Positions 8,043-16,221 of a stretch of 56,996 nucleotides of DNA are shown in pieces. This DNA comes from an uncultured Nitrososphaera sp. (GTDB lineage: Archaea > Thermoproteota > Nitrososphaeria > Nitrososphaerales > Nitrososphaeraceae), in assembly GCA_946480575.1 (NCBI GenBank), contig CAMLKF010000005.1, positions 1 to 56,996 of the forward strand, in the 5' to 3' direction. Both the position numbers and the translations under genes were made by a program. The stretch's first letter is position 1. Each line of letters starts with the position of its first letter. Under the pieces are notes generated by a model that saw only the letters and a list, made by a program, of their open reading frames with translations, was not told where the DNA came from and ran no database searches.

Positions 8043-8710
8043 GGCTTTTCGGCGCGCACTATGGCGGCCGTGCCTGCGGTGTAGTATCTGCAAGCGATAT
8101 TCTGGAATCCCCTGCTGCTAAGCGCGCTTTGACTCTGGCTGACCCACTGCGATTTTCTTATTACGTCGTCCAGTTCTTCAAAAACTATCCTCCAAGAAGC
8201 AATAAACCTGCCTGCAAGCCGGAGAATGTGAAAATATGCATTCCACAGGCCGCGCATTACACCGCATGGATAAGTGAAATCGTGAAACACTGCAACGCCG
8301 CCTGGCCGCAACACGCGCCAGCACTCGTCAACTACCCTTTGGACGTCAACATACTTTGCCAAGTATGACGACACCACTGCGTCAAAGGATTCACCTCTGT
8401 AGGGCAGGCTCTCAGCGGTGCTCTGAGTAAGTGGCAGACCCAGCTTGTACCTTGAAGCGCGGAGGTATTCAAACGTAAGGTCGATGCCAGTTACGTTCTT
8501 GCCAGCTTGGGCAAGCATGGAAGCAAGGACGCCTGTCCCGCAGGCAAGCTCGAGCACGTGGTCACCCCTGCCACCAAGTGCCTCAAGCATGCCGCGCTTC
8601 CACATGGAATCCCTGTCAAAGGTCGTAAAGCGCACGACTGCATCATAGCTCTCCGCATTGGCTTGGGTGAAGAACCTCCTTGCGCTTGCATGGCCTTCGT
8701 GAACCAGCAC
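8039..8710 (-). CDS. Class I SAM-dependent methyltransferase (UbiE/MenG-like)
   Basis: About 223 residues from a GTG at 8710; an in-frame TTG at 8767 would add an unconvincing leader. The N-terminus has HASARRFFTQANAESYDAVV, then motif I LELACGTGVLASML, the acidic end of strand 2 in VTGIDLTFEYLR, a motif IV region FDAVVSSYLAKYVD and post-motif LRPGGVAVFHDFTYP. The layout fits methyltransferases acting on quinone or other lipid-soluble rings. First gene of the three-gene operon; its start is divergent from the kinase at 8795, with under 100 bases between. Confidence 0.8.
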   Translation of the reverse strand: MLVHEGHASARRFFTQANAESYDAVVRFTTFDRDSMWKRGMLEALGGRGDHVLELACGTGVLASMLAQAGKNVTGIDLTFEYLRASRYKLGLPLTQSTAESLPYRGESFDAVVSSYLAKYVDVQRVVDECWRVLRPGGVAVFHDFTYPCGVMRGLWNAYFHILRLAGRFIASWRIVFEELDDVIRKSQWVSQSQSALSSRGFQNIACRYYTAGTAAIVRAEKP

Positions 8711-8794
8711 TGTTAGTAGTACTGCTAGGCGATACTTGCTATTATGCGTTGAACAAAAGTAAATCAATGCCTTTCTGCCATTAGAACACTACTT

Positions 8795-9496
8795 GTGTAT
8801 TTCGTAAACTGGCAGCGAGAGGTGACATTAGAGGAGTGGAGCGGTCAGAAGGTCGTGGTCAAGCGCAACAAGTCCACAAAAGAGTTCCACGAATTCCTCA
8901 TAATCTACGCCTACTCATTCATTTCAATGCTTCTTGTCCACCCGTCTGCTCCTCCGGCGTTCAGCGAGACAATGAGGAACGAGGGCCGCAGCATGAGAAA
9001 TGCACTGAAAAACATCGGGATATCGACGCCGGAGCTGATCTCGATTTCAAACGCCGACCTTGTGGAGGAATACATCGAGGGCGGCGACCTGTACCAGGCG
9101 CTTGCTTCAGGCGGCGACTCTGCACTTGCAAATGCCGCCGGCTGCCTGACAGGCAGGTTTCATCGTGCGGGCTATGCTTTCGTTGACAACAAAGCGCAGA
9201 ACTACCTTGTCAGAGGCGATTCGCTTGTACGGACAGATCTTGGATTCATAAAAAAAAGCAGCTCATCCTATTCAAGGAGCATGGACATTGGGTCATTTCT
9301 GGCAAGCGTCATGGACATTGGCAGGTATCGGCAGGTCGAAAAGGCGTTTTATGACGGCTACTTGTCAGAGACTGGCAGCGGATTTACCTACCTTTCGCTA
9401 ATCATCCGCAACGCCCTTTCGCTTGGGTTTTCGTCAGACACCAAGGCAACGTTCAGAAACATGCTGCTAAATTCTTCAAGACTGACTATTGTCTAA
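8795..9496 (+). CDS. Bud32/lipopolysaccharide-kinase-like protein kinase
   Basis: 233 residues, GTG start. Kinase landmarks in order: the ATP-anchoring Lys in KVVVKRN, the helix-C Glu in MRNEGRSMRNALKN, the hinge LVEEYIEGGDLYQA, a catalytic loop FVDNKAQN keeping the D-x-K-x-x-N spacing, and a metal-binding TDLGF in place of DFG. The compact size and HRAGYAFVDN resemble Bud32/RIO-type atypical kinases. It is divergent from the quinone-like operon; atypical kinases (UbiB/COQ8) assist ubiquinone synthesis, but the UbiB signature motif is absent, so that link is analogy only. The true Kae1-associated Bud32 need not be this gene. Confidence 0.65.
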   Translation: MYFVNWQREVTLEEWSGQKVVVKRNKSTKEFHEFLIIYAYSFISMLLVHPSAPPAFSETMRNEGRSMRNALKNIGISTPELISISNADLVEEYIEGGDLYQALASGGDSALANAAGCLTGRFHRAGYAFVDNKAQNYLVRGDSLVRTDLGFIKKSSSSYSRSMDIGSFLASVMDIGRYRQVEKAFYDGYLSETGSGFTYLSLIIRNALSLGFSSDTKATFRNMLLNSSRLTIV

Positions 9497-9498
9497 TG

Positions 9499-9894
9499 CT
9501 AGATGGGTGGAAGTTCCGCTTTTTTGTCAAAGCCGCCAGAACCGAACTTGCAGTAAAAGCACTGGTCAGACTGCATATAGGTCAGCTTTTGTATTGATAT
9601 TGCTCCCAGCTTGAGCGCCACCTTGGTCATGAAGCGGTACTTGAAGGGCATGGACGGGATTACTTCGTTAAAGTACACGTCGTAGTGGTCCGGGCAGAAC
9701 TTCAAGGTCACCTGCGCCTTCTGTCTCTGTTCAGGCGTAATATCCTTGTTGTTCTCGCTCACGACCTTGGCGACATTGATCTGCTCCCTGATGTATTCGT
9801 GCTTAGGGCAGGGGCAGTCTTTGCCTCCCGGGTGCTTGTAGGCAGGGGTATTTTTCCAGTCAAAGTCTGGAAAGTCCTTTTCAAAATCGTCCAT
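9499..9894 (-). CDS. Conserved hypothetical protein with Cys pairs
   Basis: 131 residues with an acidic aromatic N-terminus (DFEKDFPDFDW), a CPCPKHEYIREQ motif near residue 27, a CPDHYD motif near 67 and CFYCKFG near the C-terminus. Six Cys plus His in three clusters suggest a metal site (zinc or iron-sulfur). The family is not recognised. It converges on the kinase gene, whose stop is three bases away. Confidence 0.7.
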   Translation of the reverse strand: MDDFEKDFPDFDWKNTPAYKHPGGKDCPCPKHEYIREQINVAKVVSENNKDITPEQRQKAQVTLKFCPDHYDVYFNEVIPSMPFKYRFMTKVALKLGAISIQKLTYMQSDQCFYCKFGSGGFDKKAELPPI

Positions 9895-10027
9895 CGCTAA
9901 CCTAAACTAGTACGTTCGCTGCTCTTATAAAGTTGTAGCAGCCGATGGCAATTGTTGCACCATCGCTGATCATACAGCTCACCGCAAAATGAATGATAAT
10001 TACCTGCTTGTGGGGATATAGAATGAC

Positions 10028-10042
10028 AAAAAATATATTTTT
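10028..10042 (+). promoter_or_regulatory. TATA box of the coiled-coil gene
   Basis: AAAAATATATTTTTG is centred about 33 bases before the GTG at 10068, the spacing expected for a leaderless or short-leader archaeal promoter. Confidence 0.5.
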
Positions 10043-10067
10043 GATGTTATAAGAGTCCGTAAGCGAC

Positions 10068-11069
10068 GTGGTACGAGACAGTGACAATGGTGGCAGCACA
10101 GCGTTAACGGCTACAACAACTGCAAACAATAGTAGTTCGCGGGTGAGGGAATCGAATGACCCTAATCTCAAGACTCTGCTGGAGTTTAAAAAGAGCGTTC
10201 AAGGAGAGCAAAAGACAGGCGAGAAAAGGATAGAGGAGATAAATAGCAAGCTAGAGGGAGTCAAGAAGCAGATTGATGATGAGAGGGCGCGGCTTGACGA
10301 CCTGCGGGCAAAGCTAAAGGAGATCAACGAGGAAAAGGACACCGAATACCCCAAGTTTGTCGAGATGAGAAACAGCCTGATTGAGGCCAAGAACCAGGTG
10401 AAAAACTTGGATGACAAGGTAGGCACTGCGGCAGCCAAGTCGCGCAAGGAGCGGAGCGACATCAACAACCTGCAAAAGGCGCTTGAGCAGATAGAGCGCG
10501 ACATCCAGACAAAAAAGCTGTCCAAGGACGAAGAGCGCAAGCTTGTTGCCAAGTCCAAGGAGATAGCCACCAAGTTGCACACGCTCAAAATGATGCACAA
10601 GAAGGAAGACCAGTACCGCACCATATCGACGCAATATGACCAGCTGAAAGATCAGGTCAACAGGATTTTCAAGCTAAAAGAAGAGTACGGCTCCAAGATT
10701 GGCAAGCTCAAGGAGGGCCTTGACACCCTGATAAACCTGCGGGAAAGCCTATACGAGGAAAGGAGGAAGGTCATCCACACGGTAAGGGAGGCCGGCGCCA
10801 AGCTGGAAATGATAGAGACCCAGCTGAACGCAATTGCGTTCAAAAAGTCGCGCATGCAGGCGGCCGAGCATAGGCACAGGAGGCAGAGGGAGATGGAAGA
10901 CCGCCGCAAGGACAGGCAGGAGGCAATGCAGGAGAAAGCCAAGCGCGACAAAGAGTACCAAGAGCGCTGGAACACGCTCAAGGAAGCTGCAATGAAAAAG
11001 ATGTCAAGCGGAGAGAAGCTTACGTTTGACGAAATGAAGCTGATATTTGGCGACTCGGGCTCGGATTAA
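10068..11069 (+). CDS. Long coiled-coil protein (COG1340-type)
   Basis: 333 residues, GTG start. After about 35 low-complexity Ser/Thr/Asn residues, almost all the rest is heptad-patterned, Lys/Glu-rich helix (for example GEKRIEEINSKLEGVKKQID), with no globular motif until a short C-terminal tail (SGEKLTFDEMKLIFGDSGS). It matches the archaeal COG1340 coiled-coil family, of uncertain, possibly structural or phosphatase-associated role. The stop overlaps the region upstream of the 11113 gene, suggesting cotranscription. Confidence 0.75.
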   Translation: MVRDSDNGGSTALTATTTANNSSSRVRESNDPNLKTLLEFKKSVQGEQKTGEKRIEEINSKLEGVKKQIDDERARLDDLRAKLKEINEEKDTEYPKFVEMRNSLIEAKNQVKNLDDKVGTAAAKSRKERSDINNLQKALEQIERDIQTKKLSKDEERKLVAKSKEIATKLHTLKMMHKKEDQYRTISTQYDQLKDQVNRIFKLKEEYGSKIGKLKEGLDTLINLRESLYEERRKVIHTVREAGAKLEMIETQLNAIAFKKSRMQAAEHRHRRQREMEDRRKDRQEAMQEKAKRDKEYQERWNTLKEAAMKKMSSGEKLTFDEMKLIFGDSGSD

Positions 11070-11112
11070 GATACGTTTTTTTGCTAGAGTAATGCATAAT
11101 CTGCTGCGAAAG

Positions 11113-11370
11113 ATGGACAAGATAGAGTACACGGGCAAGGTCTACGTTTACAGCAGCGGCATGCCTGCTGACCACGTCGCGTTTTCAAAAGAAAAGCTGA
11201 TAGAATATGGCGTCAACGAGAGCGATATCGTTGTTATTGAAGTGCCGGAGGGCGTGCCCGAGGGCTCAATCATGGTGACAGTCTGGCCGCACTATTTGTC
11301 GGTAGCAAAGGTCAAGCGGGTACGAGAGGGCTCCATCTACGCTCCCCAGCTCTTCAACATCCAACTATAA
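11113..11370 (+). CDS. Small conserved hypothetical protein
   Basis: 85 residues from the ATG at 11113 (MDKIEYTGKVYVYSSGMPAD). In-frame codons further upstream (11047, 11092) are less likely because they run into the coiled-coil gene. The remainder alternates strands and a Pro/Glu-rich turn (VPEGVPEGSIMVTVWPHYLS), suggesting a small beta-rich domain. No motif is recognised. Probably cotranscribed with the coiled-coil gene 43 bases upstream. Confidence 0.65.
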   Translation: MDKIEYTGKVYVYSSGMPADHVAFSKEKLIEYGVNESDIVVIEVPEGVPEGSIMVTVWPHYLSVAKVKRVREGSIYAPQLFNIQL

Positions 11371-11414
11371 TACAAAACATTAAATCTTCTCCGTATGCCA
11401 ATTCCACTTGGACA

Positions 11415-11573
11415 ATGCTGACCTTCTTTTGCACGCGCGACCGCCACGGCGACTGCCCCGGCGAGTGGCCAGTAGGTGAGATCTGTGGCCCGGACCATGA
11501 CTGCTCATTTGACATGAAGATGGTCAAATGCCAGTGCGAGTGCCATCACAGCGGTGACAAGAAAGGCAAGTAA
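11415..11573 (+). CDS. Cys/His-rich microprotein
   Basis: 52 codons: MLTFFCTRDRHGDCPGEW…, with seven Cys and four His, ending CQCECHHSGDKKGK. The spacing (C6, C14, C24, C30, C39, C41, C43) suggests one or two zinc sites. There are no membrane or signal segments. Short, but its composition and continuous frame support a real gene, typical of the abundant thaumarchaeal zinc microproteins. Confidence 0.6.
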   Translation: MLTFFCTRDRHGDCPGEWPVGEICGPDHDCSFDMKMVKCQCECHHSGDKKGK

Positions 11574-11684
11574 GTAGCCCGAGCCGGCGATTCTTCAACC
11601 CTGGGCATCATATATTAATTCTCCTTATTGTAATTTTTTATTCCACAAGCTGCCTTATAGGAATCAGTTGACAGCTGCGCTCTC

Positions 11685-11816
11685 ATGGAGTTCTTGGATA
11701 AACTCCTGAAAACCGCCGAAGGTGTTGCAAAGCAGCTGGCGCCTGTAGAACATGACGAAAACAACGAATACTACCATCCAGAAAAGAAAAAGTATTTCTC
11801 TGCTCAGAAAATCTAG
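11685..11816 (+). CDS. Small charged protein
   Basis: 43 residues: an amphipathic N-terminal helix (MEFLDKLLKTAEGVAKQLAP), then an acidic/aromatic stretch (NNEYYHPEKKKYFSAQ). It begins with ATG and is isolated between the Cys-rich microprotein and the DUF1512 gene. No family recognised; coding status is inferred from composition and a clean frame. Confidence 0.5.
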   Translation: MEFLDKLLKTAEGVAKQLAPVEHDENNEYYHPEKKKYFSAQKI

Positions 11817-11949
11817 CTGCTGCATGGCTGAAGGTCAGTGGCAAAACCCTCTTTCATAATCTTTTTTTGGCTCTTTGCTGCCACCGAGTTAATTACGGTA
11901 AGATTTAATTGAGCTTGGAGACTCATCCGGTTTGGACAAAGGCAATCAA

Positions 11950-13101
11950 ATGTCAAGTTTCTCGGATATTCTGCTTCAGCTTGAAGGTCTCTTTGGAGGC
12001 AAGGAAGGATTCGATCCTAGCAACCCGATGATGTGGGTTTACATTATCTCGATTGCAACAATTCCGTTTTTCATGATGTACGCGCAAAAGTTCCAGTCTC
12101 GCATTATCCTGAACGACATTTCAAAGTCGCTTGTAAAGCTAAAAACGATGAAGGAAAATGCAAGGAAAGAAGCGATCAACTACGTCAAGGGCGCAGTAAA
12201 ACCTTCAAGCGACCCTGCGACTGGAGTAGACAGGTTTCTGGAGTATTTCACGATAATGCCAGTCGACCTTGACCCAAGTGGCATCGTGCGCAAGCTTGAC
12301 CACATCATGAGGACGAGGGACGAGAGGCTGCGGGCTGAGGTCAAAAAGCTGTGCGGTGGGGCAAGCGATCAGGAAGTCTCAAAAATAGAGAACATCCTTG
12401 AAGCGGCCACTGCGCTCAATATGATCTACAAGGTCGTTAGGCACTTTTACCTGATGGGCAAGCGCACGACCAGCATGTTCGTGCTCGTGCAGTTGCAAAT
12501 GGTGATGCCGCTCCTTCTTGAAGAAGCCGAGGCGCTACAGAACGCGATAGGGGCGTTCAAGCGCGGCCAGCCGATAGGCGACGGCATCGGCCCGATGGTA
12601 GTGGGCCGGATGATGCTTGGAAAGGAAAAGAAACTTGCCGCCAGGGAGACTGTCTACAGCGAAGAGGAGTACAGGGGCAGAAAGCTCTACCTGCTTAAGG
12701 CGGAAGGCCCGTCAGGGACTGTCGGAAGGCCCGGCGAGGCAATGATGCGACTCGTTGGCGATCTCGGCATCAAGGTGGATGCCATCATAATGTTAGATGC
12801 CGCGCTCAAGCTGGAAGGCGAGAAAACCGGTGAGGTAGCGGAAGGGATCGGCGCCGCCATTGGCGGAATCGGCGTTGAGAAATATCAAATTGAAGAAGTG
12901 GCGACCAAGTTTGATATCCCGGTTTATGCAGTGATAGTCAAGCAGTCGGTCCAGGATGCAATCACGATAATGCGAAAGGAAATAGCAGACGCAGCCGAAA
13001 AGGTGGCAAATACTGTTTATTCGGTCATTGAAGACAAGACGGCCGAGGGGCAGTCCGTCATTGTTGTAGGCGTGGGGAACACGCTTGGAGTGAGCCAATA
13101 G
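11950..13101 (+). CDS. DUF1512 family membrane-anchored protein
   Basis: 383 residues from the ATG at 11950 (a TTG at 11932 would add six). One membrane span lies near the N-terminus (WVYIISIATIPFFMMYA), and the rest is cytoplasmic: a helical middle (EYFTIMPVDLDPSGIVRKLD … LLEEAEALQNAIGAFKRGQP) and a C-terminal Rossmann-like part (AEGPSGTVGRPGEAM … IVVGVGNTLGVSQ). It matches the archaeal DUF1512 family in length and in the DPSGIVRKLDH motif; function unknown. The following zinc-ribbon gene begins two bases after its stop, so they form an operon. Confidence 0.85.
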   Translation: MSSFSDILLQLEGLFGGKEGFDPSNPMMWVYIISIATIPFFMMYAQKFQSRIILNDISKSLVKLKTMKENARKEAINYVKGAVKPSSDPATGVDRFLEYFTIMPVDLDPSGIVRKLDHIMRTRDERLRAEVKKLCGGASDQEVSKIENILEAATALNMIYKVVRHFYLMGKRTTSMFVLVQLQMVMPLLLEEAEALQNAIGAFKRGQPIGDGIGPMVVGRMMLGKEKKLAARETVYSEEEYRGRKLYLLKAEGPSGTVGRPGEAMMRLVGDLGIKVDAIIMLDAALKLEGEKTGEVAEGIGAAIGGIGVEKYQIEEVATKFDIPVYAVIVKQSVQDAITIMRKEIADAAEKVANTVYSVIEDKTAEGQSVIVVGVGNTLGVSQ

Positions 13102-13102
13102 C

Positions 13103-13318
13103 ATGCGGTTCTTTGGCAAGAAAAAAGAGGTCAAGCCAGAAATATTCACCGAGGAGATGTGTCAGTCGTGCGGCGAAAAGTCGAGGCGGCAGTTTGAAGA
13201 AGGCGACTATGTCTTTCGGGCAGGCGCGCAATGCAAAAAGTGCTCCTCTTCTGATGTACTTGTAAGAGCCATCTATGGCGAATATCCGCCAGATGATAAT
13301 AACAGCAGCAAGGCCTAG
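13103..13318 (+). CDS. Zinc-ribbon protein
   Basis: 71 residues with a four-Cys ribbon (CQSCGEK … CKKCSSSD), a basic N-terminus (MRFFGKKKEVK) and an acidic tail. It is tightly coupled to the DUF1512 gene and converges with the methionine aminopeptidase gene, overlapping it by four bases. Possibly a nucleic-acid-binding or partner subunit of the DUF1512 protein. Confidence 0.75.
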   Translation: MRFFGKKKEVKPEIFTEEMCQSCGEKSRRQFEEGDYVFRAGAQCKKCSSSDVLVRAIYGEYPPDDNNSSKA

Positions 13319-14226
13319 AGGGTTATGACGCTTACGCTAGACTCTGACGGGATCAGCGTGTGCTCTGCCTGGACGACCACCTTGCCGTGCCCTTCTACAA
13401 GTATGGGATACGAGTGTACGTTCTTTTTCTTGATTAGGGTCTCCATCAGCCGGCGCACATCCTTTTCGTCATACCTGTCGGTGAGCCACCGCATCGCAAA
13501 CGGGAGCGTCCTGTACCTATTCCAGATAAGGTCCAGCAGCTTGTCGGCTTCCTCATCCTTGACAGGTTTTCGCGACGTTATCCCGAAAATGTTCCTCATC
13601 CTGCCTTCGTACACGACGCCCTGCCCGTCTTTCGTGGTGACGAACGGCTCTATAGCATATGCCTCGTTTGGGAGAAGTGCAAATGAAGATCCGCGCGTCC
13701 AGATGTTTGGAATCGACTTGCCTGCGTGGACCGTGTACTGCTGCAAAGAGTGACCGCTGAGGTTCTGGATCGGCCTAAAGCCAAACTTGGTGATGGTGGC
13801 CTCTATCACCCTTCCAATGTCGCCGGCCTTGGTGTTGGCCCTCGCTGCGCGCACTGCCTCGGCAAGCGCAGCTTCAGCAGCCTTGACAAGTGACTCGTAC
13901 TTCGGGTCGTAGCACACGGTGACTGCCGTGTCGGCGATATAGCCGTCAATCTGCACTCCGATGTCTATCTTGAGCACATCGCCTTCCTTTACCGTGATCG
14001 AGTCGTTTGGCTCCGCGGTGTAATGCGCGGCAATGTCGTTCAGGCTGGTGTTGACAGGAAAAGCCGGCTCGGCGCCCATGCCCCGGATCTGGGACTCGAC
14101 CGACTCGCAAATTTCTAGAAGCGTCGAGCCCACGTGGTACTTTTTGCGGGCGCCCTCCCTGACTTCGGACGCTATCTTGCCGGCACGCAGATAGCTCTCA
14201 AAATTCATCTCTGACTTTTGTATCAT
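13315..14226 (-). CDS. map: Methionine aminopeptidase, type II
   Basis: 303 residues, the usual archaeal MetAP-II length. The pita-bread fold shows the metal ligands Asp88 and Asp99 (KIDIGVQIDGYIADTAV), His159 (NLSGHSLQQY), Glu193 (YAIEPFVTT) and a final Glu near the C-terminus (VVQAEHTLIP), plus a His68 equivalent in AAHYTAEP. The helical insertion that marks type II enzymes lies between about 200 and 270. It removes initiator Met from nascent proteins. The TATA-like CATATATAGA upstream is very close to the ATG, implying a leaderless mRNA or a slightly later start. Confidence 0.93.
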   Translation of the reverse strand: MIQKSEMNFESYLRAGKIASEVREGARKKYHVGSTLLEICESVESQIRGMGAEPAFPVNTSLNDIAAHYTAEPNDSITVKEGDVLKIDIGVQIDGYIADTAVTVCYDPKYESLVKAAEAALAEAVRAARANTKAGDIGRVIEATITKFGFRPIQNLSGHSLQQYTVHAGKSIPNIWTRGSSFALLPNEAYAIEPFVTTKDGQGVVYEGRMRNIFGITSRKPVKDEEADKLLDLIWNRYRTLPFAMRWLTDRYDEKDVRRLMETLIKKKNVHSYPILVEGHGKVVVQAEHTLIPSESSVSVITL

Positions 14227-14337
14227 GGTTCATATATAGAGATTTGCGGTGGGCGTTCCACCTGAAGAATTTTTTTCAAAACTTGCAATATAGAACCCGC
14301 CTCCTCTCTTCTTAATAACCGCCGGGAAACTCGATCC

Positions 14338-15051
14338 ATGATTGAAGGCCGACGCAGGATTTGGCATTAGCATCAGCATTGCAGTTGCTGCGATAATCTA
14401 GTTTGCGTCGATTCTTACGGCAGTGTCGTCGCAGCCGTCCATTGGCACAGGAGATGATGATGACGTAAAGCCAGATGATGGGTCATCAATAGCCGCAGCA
14501 AAAGAAGATGATGGTGGTGGCAGTGCAATATCTCCTGTGCCTGAGGAAAAGAGTCCGGGTCTGAAAAGACTGCAGAGTAAGACCCGCGCATAGAAACAGA
14601 CGATCGTAGGCGCGCCCTGCTTGAAGAAATGACACTGGACTACCTACACATCGAAACGACTATTGTAAGGCTTGTCAATGAGCACAAGAAAGAGCTCAGC
14701 CTTCAGCTCCTCAAGATGGACTTGGATCTGGCCGGAGTGGCAGGCAGGCAGGCACAGCACGAGCAAGATCGTGGGAGACTACTTTGGCCACACTGACCTG
14801 TCAGGCTTTGACATTGCAGACCGCTACCGGCTGGAAAAGATCACCTGCTCGTTCAGGGTTCCAAACGGCAGCGCAGAAACCATCTACTGAACACCGGGCC
14901 AGTTTTGGAGATGGCAGAAGTTGAGATCGCCGGCATGGTATTCGATAGGCTCTCAAGGCCGGTCGTCGAGCACCCTGTCGCCAGGCGCATCGGGGTCGGC
15001 ATTTCAGTTGACGACAGGGGCGGGCTGTACGCAACTGCCAACGTGTGCTGA
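14338..15051 (+). pseudogene. Broken CAP-domain (SCP/PR-1-like) exported protein
   Basis: Three reading frames together spell a CAP-domain protein. A hydrophobic N-terminal segment beginning near 14342 is interrupted by a TAG at 14399, then runs into an Asp/Gly-rich linker. The frame at 14602-14760 gives IVRLVNEHKKELSLQLLKMD and DLAGVAGRQ. The next frame gives YFGHTDLSGFDIADRYR to ENIY-like SAETIY, stopping at 14888. Finally LSRPVVEHPVARRIGVGISV and GGLYATANVC end at 15051. These are the CAP signature blocks in order, with at least one stop and two frameshifts. Inactive as written. Confidence 0.8.
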
Positions 15052-15143
15052 GCTTTGTCCTGTAAAATCATTCGGTATCGTTTCCACTAATACGGTATCT
15101 ACAGCCGTTATAAGACAGCAGAGCATTTAGTTTACACTTGGAA

Positions 15144-15350
15144 ATGGATCATATCACCGAAAGAAGCATATTGAAAATGATCGAAGAGTGCAAGAACGAG
15201 CTCAACATCGACAAAGAAATCGAAATCCTCTACAAGATCAACTCCATGCTGCCGACATCGGAGCAGCTAAAGATACCGTCGCTTATCACCAACGATTACG
15301 TCAGTCATGCGCTCTACAAGATAGAGGAAAAGCTGCTGGTGGCTCAGTAG
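15144..15350 (+). CDS. Small helical conserved hypothetical protein
   Basis: 68 residues from the ATG at 15144 (a TTG two codons earlier is possible). Predicted mostly alpha-helical and highly charged (ITERSILKMIEECKNELNID … YVSHALYKIEEKLLVAQ). No Cys motif or membrane span. Composition and the clean frame support a real gene; family unknown. Confidence 0.6.
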   Translation: MDHITERSILKMIEECKNELNIDKEIEILYKINSMLPTSEQLKIPSLITNDYVSHALYKIEEKLLVAQ

Positions 15351-15355
15351 TAGCC

Positions 15356-15487
15356 CTATCTGCTACTGTCACTATTTTCTCGCTGCCTGTGCTCCTGATT
15401 GTAGTGCTGAAGGTATTCTGATTCCGTCTGGAATGCGACGTTGCACTTGCTGCACATCACCGGCTCCTCTTCGTCGTCATCTTGCAT
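15356..15487 (-). CDS. C2H2 zinc-finger microprotein
   Basis: 43 residues: an acidic N-terminus (MQDDDEEEPV), then one classic finger with CSKC, aromatic Phe at the core position, and His pairs in HYNQEH, ending in a polar tail. One finger alone suggests a protein- or nucleic-acid-contact module. It is one of four finger-coding segments in this window (others at 52271, 52601 and 53386). Confidence 0.7.
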   Translation of the reverse strand: MQDDDEEEPVMCSKCNVAFQTESEYLQHYNQEHRQRENSDSSR

Positions 15488-15523
15488 GCGTAAGGCTGCT
15501 TTTCATAGGTATTAAGAATTCAA

Positions 15524-16219
15524 TCAGTCAAAGCCGTCGTTCCCGTACACACTGACAAGGGCTTCAAGCTCAACGGAGGTGATCGACAGCTGGTCGTCTT
15601 CTTCCCAAAAGTCGAACTGGGGCGACATCAGGTAGCCTCCGGGGGATTGCATGTGGCCGAGGCCCAGAACGTGGCCCAGCTCGTGCACCGCCGAATTCCG
15701 GAAGGCGTAGGAGGGAAGGTCAATCTCTGTCTCGCCGTCGCCGTGCAGGATAAAGGGCGAAAGGTAGACGTTTGCGTCAATTTCGCCTTCGCTGCCTTCG
15801 TCAAACTTCACTGACGTGTAGGCGCCCGTCTGGGAAGGGTAGTCAGGAAAGTCCATGTACGAGTCGAATATGAAGACCCTGACGTCGCAGGACCTGAGCT
15901 CCGACTGTGAGCTGACATAGCGAGCCGTGAGCTCCCATGCCTGCTGGTTGCCAGTGTATTCCCTGAGCGCCTGCCGCCACTGCTGGGCTGCAAGCTTTGC
16001 CCATGCGTAATACTTGTTGGGCACATTTTCGTCCTTGTATATGCAGCTGTCGATGATGTCCTCGCTCCAGTGGTACCTTGCCACAGGGACAGAGGTTTCT
16101 TCAAAATTGGTCTGGTCCGCATAGTAGTTGGCTGCAAAAGCCGGAACAAAACTGGAAACAAGAAACGCCACTGCAGCAGCGGCTGCATGCGCGGCAAGCA
16201 ACAGTTTCCTGATTGTCAT
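15524..16219 (-). CDS. Exported matrixin-like zinc metalloprotease
   Basis: 231 residues from the ATG at 16219. A signal peptide (KLLLAAHAAAAAVAFLVSSF, cleavage after PAFA) is followed by the catalytic domain. The zinc motif HELGHVLGLGH is followed by a Met-turn region (GGYLMSPQFDF), the metzincin/matrixin layout (family M10). There is no recognisable propeptide cysteine switch. The gene follows the PII gene closely (stop of PII at 16222), so they may be cotranscribed although the functions seem unrelated. Confidence 0.85.
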   Translation of the reverse strand: MTIRKLLLAAHAAAAAVAFLVSSFVPAFAANYYADQTNFEETSVPVARYHWSEDIIDSCIYKDENVPNKYYAWAKLAAQQWRQALREYTGNQQAWELTARYVSSQSELRSCDVRVFIFDSYMDFPDYPSQTGAYTSVKFDEGSEGEIDANVYLSPFILHGDGETEIDLPSYAFRNSAVHELGHVLGLGHMQSPGGYLMSPQFDFWEEDDQLSITSVELEALVSVYGNDGFD

Positions 16220-16221
16220 TT

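Noticed and set aside
10199..10981. Long minus-strand frames opposite the coiled-coil gene
   Set aside because: Open antisense frames are expected opposite Lys/Glu-rich coding sequence; they have no domain pattern.
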